From the NCBI GenBank assembly GCA_933228895.1, contig OW121848.1, positions 138,464,615-138,528,614 on the forward strand: a stretch of 64,000 nucleotides of DNA. The letters run 5' to 3'. The notes beneath the pieces are model-generated. The model worked only from the letters and a program-made list of their open reading frames with translations. It had not been told where the DNA came from and made no database searches. Position 1 is the first letter of the stretch. Every line of letters starts with the position of its first letter. The stretch is from Platycnemis pennipes (lineage: Eukaryota > Arthropoda > Insecta > Odonata > Platycnemididae). Both the position numbers and the translations under genes were made by a program. Positions 59,233 through 64,000 of this stretch are shown here, piece after piece.

Positions 59233-59601
59233 TATAAGCCTCATAAAATTGACTGAGGCAGGCGAGATGTAGTGGAAAGTATACATATTGATAATAAAAC
59301 AAGATTGGAAATTGTGCAGGGAGGAAGCAGTATCCTGTTGAATGAACAAACGTTTCCGTGTCACTCCCCACTTGTCGCCATTCCATTTCCCAAGCGTCCG
59401 TCCTTTCAACAACCACTTCACCCCTCCCCCATCCTAATTATTCCTGTCCCACCCCCCACTTCCCCCTCTAAGTGGTATACGGCTCACAGACCTTTCACAG
59501 ATATATGTACCTGATGATGACCCAACGGTTGAAACTCGTCGTACCGACATAAAACTTGTGGAAAAAGTGTCATCTTGTTTTATTATCAATATAAGCCTCA
59601 T
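59233..59601 (+). mobile_element. snapback element 1 with 12 bp direct repeats and hammerhead-like core
   Basis: TATAAGCCTCAT occurs exactly at 59233-59244 and 59590-59601, enclosing 345 bp. The reverse-complement arms ATTGATAATAAAACAAGAT (from 59286) and ATCTTGTTTTATTATCAAT (ending at 59590) lie inside. The best-preserved core of the group is at 59507-59544. The frames across the element (59104-59514) have no motif. The architecture (inverted left copy, core, tail, direct repeat) equals that of elements 2 and 3. Confidence 0.75.
59507..59544 (+). ncRNA. hammerhead-ribozyme-like motif (type I, minimal)
   Basis: The order is GTAC (helix I 5'), CTGATGA (59511-59517), T, GACC-CAAC-GGTT (helix II), GAAA (59531-59534), C-TC-G (a one-pair helix III), TC, then GTAC (59541-59544, helix I 3'). 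CUGANGA, GAAA and the UH cleavage site (after C59540) are in the hammerhead order. Doubts are one extra T between A9 and helix II and a very short helix III. Such minimal forms are known from Penelope-like elements; activity is not shown here. Confidence 0.45.
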
Positions 59602-59757
59602 GTTGGTTAATGTGGCGTTCCCAACGTGCGTGCTGCATCATTGTGCTGGAGACCCTGACCCTATGTCGAGAAGGTGGGTAGTCTTTCAGTTCTTGGTTCT
59701 GCCGAGCGATTACTCACTTGTAGAAGTTTCTCTGTTTCATCCCTATGTTTGACGCAC

Positions 59758-59965
59758 GCTTCGCTAGCTCCGGAACACCACTAGTAAGATGTGAGCCTAC
59801 ACCGATTGCAGATAAAATCTCTCGTGAAGTACTTATCTCGATTATTTGGGCCCTTAAAGGAGCTTCGCTAGCTCCGGAACACCACTAGTAAGATGTGAGC
59901 CTACACCGATTGCAGATAAAATCTCTCGTGAAGTACTTATCTCGATTATTTGGGCCCTTAAAGGA
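59758..59965. repeat. perfect 104 bp tandem duplication
   Basis: 59758-59861 and 59862-59965 are identical base for base (from GCTTCGCTAGCTCCGGAACA to CCCTTAAAGG plus A). The absence of any difference means a very recent duplication or an assembly artefact. Confidence 0.95.
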
Positions 59966-60034
59966 GGCTCCATCCCGTGAGTCGAAACAGTGAGAAATTC
60001 CCTTTTTTATATCTTCACCATTTGAATAAAAACT

Positions 60035-60172
60035 TTAATTGAACTTGAATTGCCCTCCACTAGACACTATAGTGGGGTTCGGTTTTCCACTGAAAAATCC
60101 ACCGCTGCCGGGTTCTAACCCGGGCCCTCGGGATGGGAGGCCAGTACTCTAGCCACCACACTAACCCGATCC
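60035..60172 (-). mobile_element. SINE S1, head and partial body
   Basis: TTGAATTGCCCTCCACTAGA, a GGTTTTCCACTGAAAAATCC block, GGGTTCTAACCCGGGCCCTC and GGGATGGGAGGCCAGTACTC match the head half of the copy at 41447-41757. The distal body is missing, so the copy is truncated. Confidence 0.8.
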
Positions 60173-60371
60173 CCGTGATTGTTGCGGTTCTCTGTGAAAA
60201 ACCAAGAAGGATTGGTTCTTTCATGTTGTAATCATTTCATTTACTGAAATAATGACCAACCAATGTAGGTTTTTTTTTTAATAAACTCCAATTTTATTGA
60301 TGCTAAAAAGCAGTATTTTCCATCTCAAATCCCATGATTCTCTTTAAGCTTAAATTCTAGTTTAAGGCTCT

Positions 60372-60700
60372 GCCGATATAAAGCCAATAGGAGAATTTTA
60401 TAATGCCCGGTTGCCTGGCAATACATGTGGACGTTCAAATCATTTTGCTTTCACCAGCTGTTCCGATTTTGTCAAGCACCTAAGAAAATCTGTTAAATGA
60501 CGCGAGGAGTAATTGTTAATTAACATGTCCTATAATGTAAAGAAAATATTTGAACCAGGTATTATAAAACCGGGTAGTTTTCCGAGAAAGTGGCATGGAA
60601 GGATATGATTTTATCGATGGAAATACTTCAATACATCATAAATCGTAAGAGTGGTTTGACGCAGTTCTCCATTTAATTCTCCTATTGGCTTCATATCGGC
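60372..60700. repeat. MITE-like inverted repeat element
   Basis: 25 bp arms (60372-60396 and 60676-60700) are reverse complements with one mismatch and enclose 279 bp without coding capacity. No hammerhead-like core is found inside, and no clear target duplication outside, so the superfamily is open. Confidence 0.65.
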
Positions 60701-63515
60701 CAATTTTATTTCATTTAAATCTTTAACCGAGCACTTACGTAATGAAAAATTACCACCTTCATTTGTTATAATAAGCCTCAACATATTGATATATCCAGAA
60801 TGGGGTGTAGGGAATTATACAATTACCAATGGAACATCGACTTCTCAGTCAAGAATAAACTGGCGAGAACAACTCATATTTTACACCTTCCGACCATGGT
60901 GATGATATCTCCCGACACGTGCAAAGATAATCAAATCAAACCTCGTTATCAATATTTCGGAAAAAGTTATCAAGTCTACGATCACGATTGGAGTTACGAA
61001 AAAATATTTAAGATTAAGAAAAGTAAACTTGAACTTCGAAAAGATGCGTTTTTTTCAAGGAAAAAAAAAGATGGCTAAAATGTCTCCGAAAACGTTATCA
61101 AAATCCTTTGATAAGTGGAATGATCTGGGCAAATTATTGTGTAAAATTTCAACGCAAGTGAACTTCTTAATGAGTTATAATTTATTTCACGGGGAAGGGA
61201 GGTGAAATATAGTATAACTCTGGGGGTGATTCCATTGTGTAAATGTAAAGAAAAACATACGCTATTAGTACTCAATCATAGTAAGCTCTCCTTGCGTATG
61301 CCCAGAAAGAATTAATTTTCCAGCCATTTTTATTGATATGTGAAAAATAATTACTTAGTTCACTTTTTGTCAAAGTAACGTGTCTTTTCTTTCCTAATAA
61401 CCCGATATGCGTCTCACTAAGCTAAGCATTTGTTCGCTTCGGAGTTTTTTCATCTTTCAAGTGTGAATTGTCAAAGTACCTTTATCTTCCACAGAGTATG
61501 CAATTTTAATATCTCGGTTGCTAAGATGCCTCATTGTCTATTGAATGGATATTGATAAAATATCCGAACCTAAGACACCTGGCATTATCTTTGATTCTGA
61601 TAATTTCAAGACGGTCCCGTAATTTCCGAATAAGGAACGCTATTAGAGTTATAGAGTTGAATTGAATTCTCATTGCTAATAACAGATTTTTGGTATGGCA
61701 AAATTAGGTTCTTGAAATTTATTTATGTCCAAAAAAAATAAATCGAAGAGCTTTTTATTATTTCCTTATCTTCAAACTCCAGATTAAATACACTTTGATA
61801 CTTGAATTGTAATGACGAAGGTCTTAGTCGAAATGTAACAACCCCAGACAAAGTGACGCCGTAGAATATGAAACCAATCTGAACTGGTCTGTTCTGTTAG
61901 TTGAACTGATACCTTTGTCGAGAGGGTATTTTATGATAGGAGGGAATATTTGCCTACGAATAAAATTCAATATTTACCGAGAAATTTACCACTAACTAAA
62001 GCTCCTACATATTTGAAAATAGCTGGTGATATAATGTTCTGCTGAATTTTATTAATTGTTCACAGTCAATTTTGTACAAAAAGGCCAATGATTTATTTTA
62101 TAAAATACCAATGGGATTATGACATCGATCGTAGATTTTTAAGACATCAGTTTCGTAAATTATAAATAAAAAAATAAAAAATGATACTTTGATTGAAGAT
62201 ATTCAGATAAAATATTCATTTTTATTTTCTCGTATTCATACCCTCTATTTCTGTTGTACTTATGTATTGTTGAATTTTCTGAAAAAATATTATGAAAAAA
62301 TGTGGCGGTCACCGAATGCAATGCATAATCCCATACGACTGCTTTACTGTGAATACCACATTGTCCGAAGAGGAACCTTATAATGTGGTGTTGATTCAGA
62401 ATAAATATAACGTCAATCGTTTGGAGTTTAAAGACCATTTATTGCTTCTATTCATTTAATTTAAATTATATAGCAGACCGTCTAACGCTGTCTAATTGCT
62501 CGACTTTATCATTCCTTCATTAAAACTGAAGTGATTTCTTAGGACTGAGTATTTATGATTCCAATCTGGATCCAAAATCTGCTTGGATTCTAAGCCCCTC
62601 GTCTAAAGACAGCTAAAAAAGCTTCTTAACATTCTTTCGCGGTGAGGTACGATTAACTTTCATCAATACGGAATATGAATACTTCTAAATGTTCTCATGT
62701 GCCAGAATTGGATAATCTATCACATGATGCTCTTCATTAGTTCTACTTATATTTTCCCATGTTACCTACTCAACATTACCTATCACCTCCATCATATCCT
62801 TCAAAACTCTCTCTCTAAGATGGTGTTAGCATCATGTGTTGGAGGAGCTTATCTTCAAGAGCTTTTATTTACAAAATAAGATGTCGTATTACCTCAAATT
62901 AGTTAAATCTCCCATATAAAGATAAAATATATATAGATGCGAGAACTTGAATAGTTTTGTGCATAAATATATTTATTAATAACATGGAAGTGGAATTTTC
63001 CCCAATTTGTCAAGCTATGACATAATTGATTCTTTCTTTTTAAAATCTTCTTCCTGTTGTTGTCCCATATAAATATTTTAACGCCCGAAATAAATGCCAT
63101 TATTCATCGAATTTGACCACCAAATGACTAGAAAATCAATCTAAATTTCAATCAAGGCGCAAAATTGAATAAACTGATTGAACCGCGATTAATTACACAG
63201 CATAAAACGTAACGAAAGAAATAGATGGGGAAAAAGGTTTCGTGTGACGCCGGGTTTAGGAATTACTCTCCATGATGATGTCGAATTGCTATAGTTTGCA
63301 CTCACAGTATATTGGTATCATTAATTTGGTCAAAAGAGACCTACGACAGTTTCATAGTTAGGTGCCAAATTAACACAGCTATAAAATGATCTACCTACCT
63401 CAAAAATTGCCACCAGAGGCTCACATAACTTGTAAATATTTTTATTTTAGAATTTCAGACTAACAGAAGAACACCAGTATTGTTGAAAATATCGTAGAGT
63501 TTGTATTATTAATTT
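60701..63515. other. AT-rich intergenic stretch
   Basis: No recognised gene. The 92-codon plus frame at 60800-61078 is Lys-rich and AT-driven, without motifs. No repeat family recognised. Confidence 0.5.
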
Positions 63516-63580
63516 CAATGCATCTCTGGTGATGCCACATACCCGTCGGATGCTTGCGGGATATTGTGTAGATGTAGATG
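63516..63580 (+). mobile_element. LINE family A extreme 3' end
   Basis: A shortened version of the tail block (GATGCCACATACCCGTCGGATG, TTGCGGGATATTGTG) followed by GATGTAGATG. Same family as 49923-50322; only about 65 bp remain. Confidence 0.6.
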
Positions 63581-63868
63581 TTAATGATCACATTTTTTTA
63601 TTTTACCATAGTCATTCAACGTAAATGTCGCCCTCAACAGCAAAAAAAAACATCCGTGAGCAACACCGGGGTTGCTTCATGCCAAGTTGACACAGCTTCC
63701 AACTAGACTTCTTTTCGTTGCCTCCGAAGGTGAACGGAAGAAACAAAAGCTCATAATTGCCTTTGCGAAACCTTCCGCGGTTTCCCCAGTAAGTACTTTG
63801 GTCTACGCCGCTTCGACACCTCACCTCTCTCTCTTCATCCTTTTCACTTATGTTCCCACGTGAGGAGA

Positions 63869-63989
63869 TATATTTAAGCCGTGACATTACTGTGTGAGCC
63901 GAGTCTCACTGCCAACAAAACTAGCCAGCCAACATCTGCGCGCGTGGATTTTATTGGCATCCGTCGTGTAGCCGCCTCTCGCCGTATCA
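63869..63989 (+). promoter_or_regulatory. TATA promoter and 5' leader of a gene running off the right edge
   Basis: TATATTTAAG (63869-63878) is followed, 30-40 bp on, by an initiator-like TCTCACTG (63904-63911), then about 80 nt of leader up to an ATG at 63990. The spacing suits an arthropod TATA promoter. The leader is more GC-rich than the surrounding DNA. The reading frame is almost entirely outside the window. Confidence 0.5.
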
Positions 63990-64000
63990 ATGAACTTGAC
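63990..64000 (+). CDS. possible start codon of a truncated gene
   Basis: An ATG following ATCA opens a frame (Met-Asn-Leu-) that leaves the window after 11 bases. It is supported only by the TATA-type promoter upstream. The product is unknown, and this could equally be a non-coding first exon. Confidence 0.3.

Noticed and set aside
1..64000. CRISPR array or bacterial operon
   Set aside because: No regularly spaced identical repeats, ribosome binding sites or dense gene packing; coding exons are separated by GT-AG introns.

Overview
The window looks like nuclear DNA of an arthropod, most likely an insect with a large, repeat-rich genome. It is AT-rich. The three host genes I can support have small coding exons with GT-AG introns of up to 14.5 kb. 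The rest is dominated by decayed LINEs, tRNA-derived SINEs, a piggyBac element and small snapback repeats. I cannot name the species. There is no bacterial or phage architecture and no CRISPR array.

Layout, left to right. Positions 1-6271 hold repeats, including a 5'-truncated CR1/L2-like LINE at 2205-4095, and at their end presumably intron of the next gene. Positions 6272-6462 are the last coding exon of the PP6 catalytic subunit (plus strand; the rest of the gene lies left of the window or is not visible). Positions 6463-14989 lie between two convergent genes and contain a tRNA-derived foldback at 13682-13947. Positions 14990-32132 are a complete five-exon 1-acyl-sn-glycerol-3-phosphate acyltransferase (AGPAT) on the minus strand, with an old LINE inside its 14.5 kb intron. 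Positions 32133-37434 are the shared upstream region, with SINEs and a GC-rich promoter-like block at 36340-36618. Positions 37435-51374 are a second complete five-exon AGPAT on the plus strand. Positions 51375-64000 are intergenic, with LINE fragments, a 2.9 kb piggyBac element bounded by TTAA, a hammerhead-like snapback repeat, a 104 bp tandem duplication and, at the right edge, a TATA-type promoter with a possible start codon at 63990.

The two AGPAT genes are paralogues arranged head to head. Exons 2 and 3 are 134 and 182 nt in both, and all intron phases match, so they arose by an inverted gene duplication. Both keep the four acyltransferase motifs and N-terminal membrane segments. Both should therefore be ER enzymes that turn lysophosphatidic acid into phosphatidic acid. 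The minus-strand copy carries a 21-residue Gly-rich insertion beside the EGTR motif and a longer C-terminus.

The most unusual material is a group of four small snapback repeats (41903-42212, two nested at 46246-46577, and 59233-59601). Three are bounded by exact 12 bp direct repeats. All hold a core of the form TGA(T/A)GA, hairpin, (G)AAA, usually followed by GTC, which resembles a minimal type I hammerhead ribozyme as known from Penelope-like elements. This assignment is inference and needs a covariance-model search and a cleavage test.
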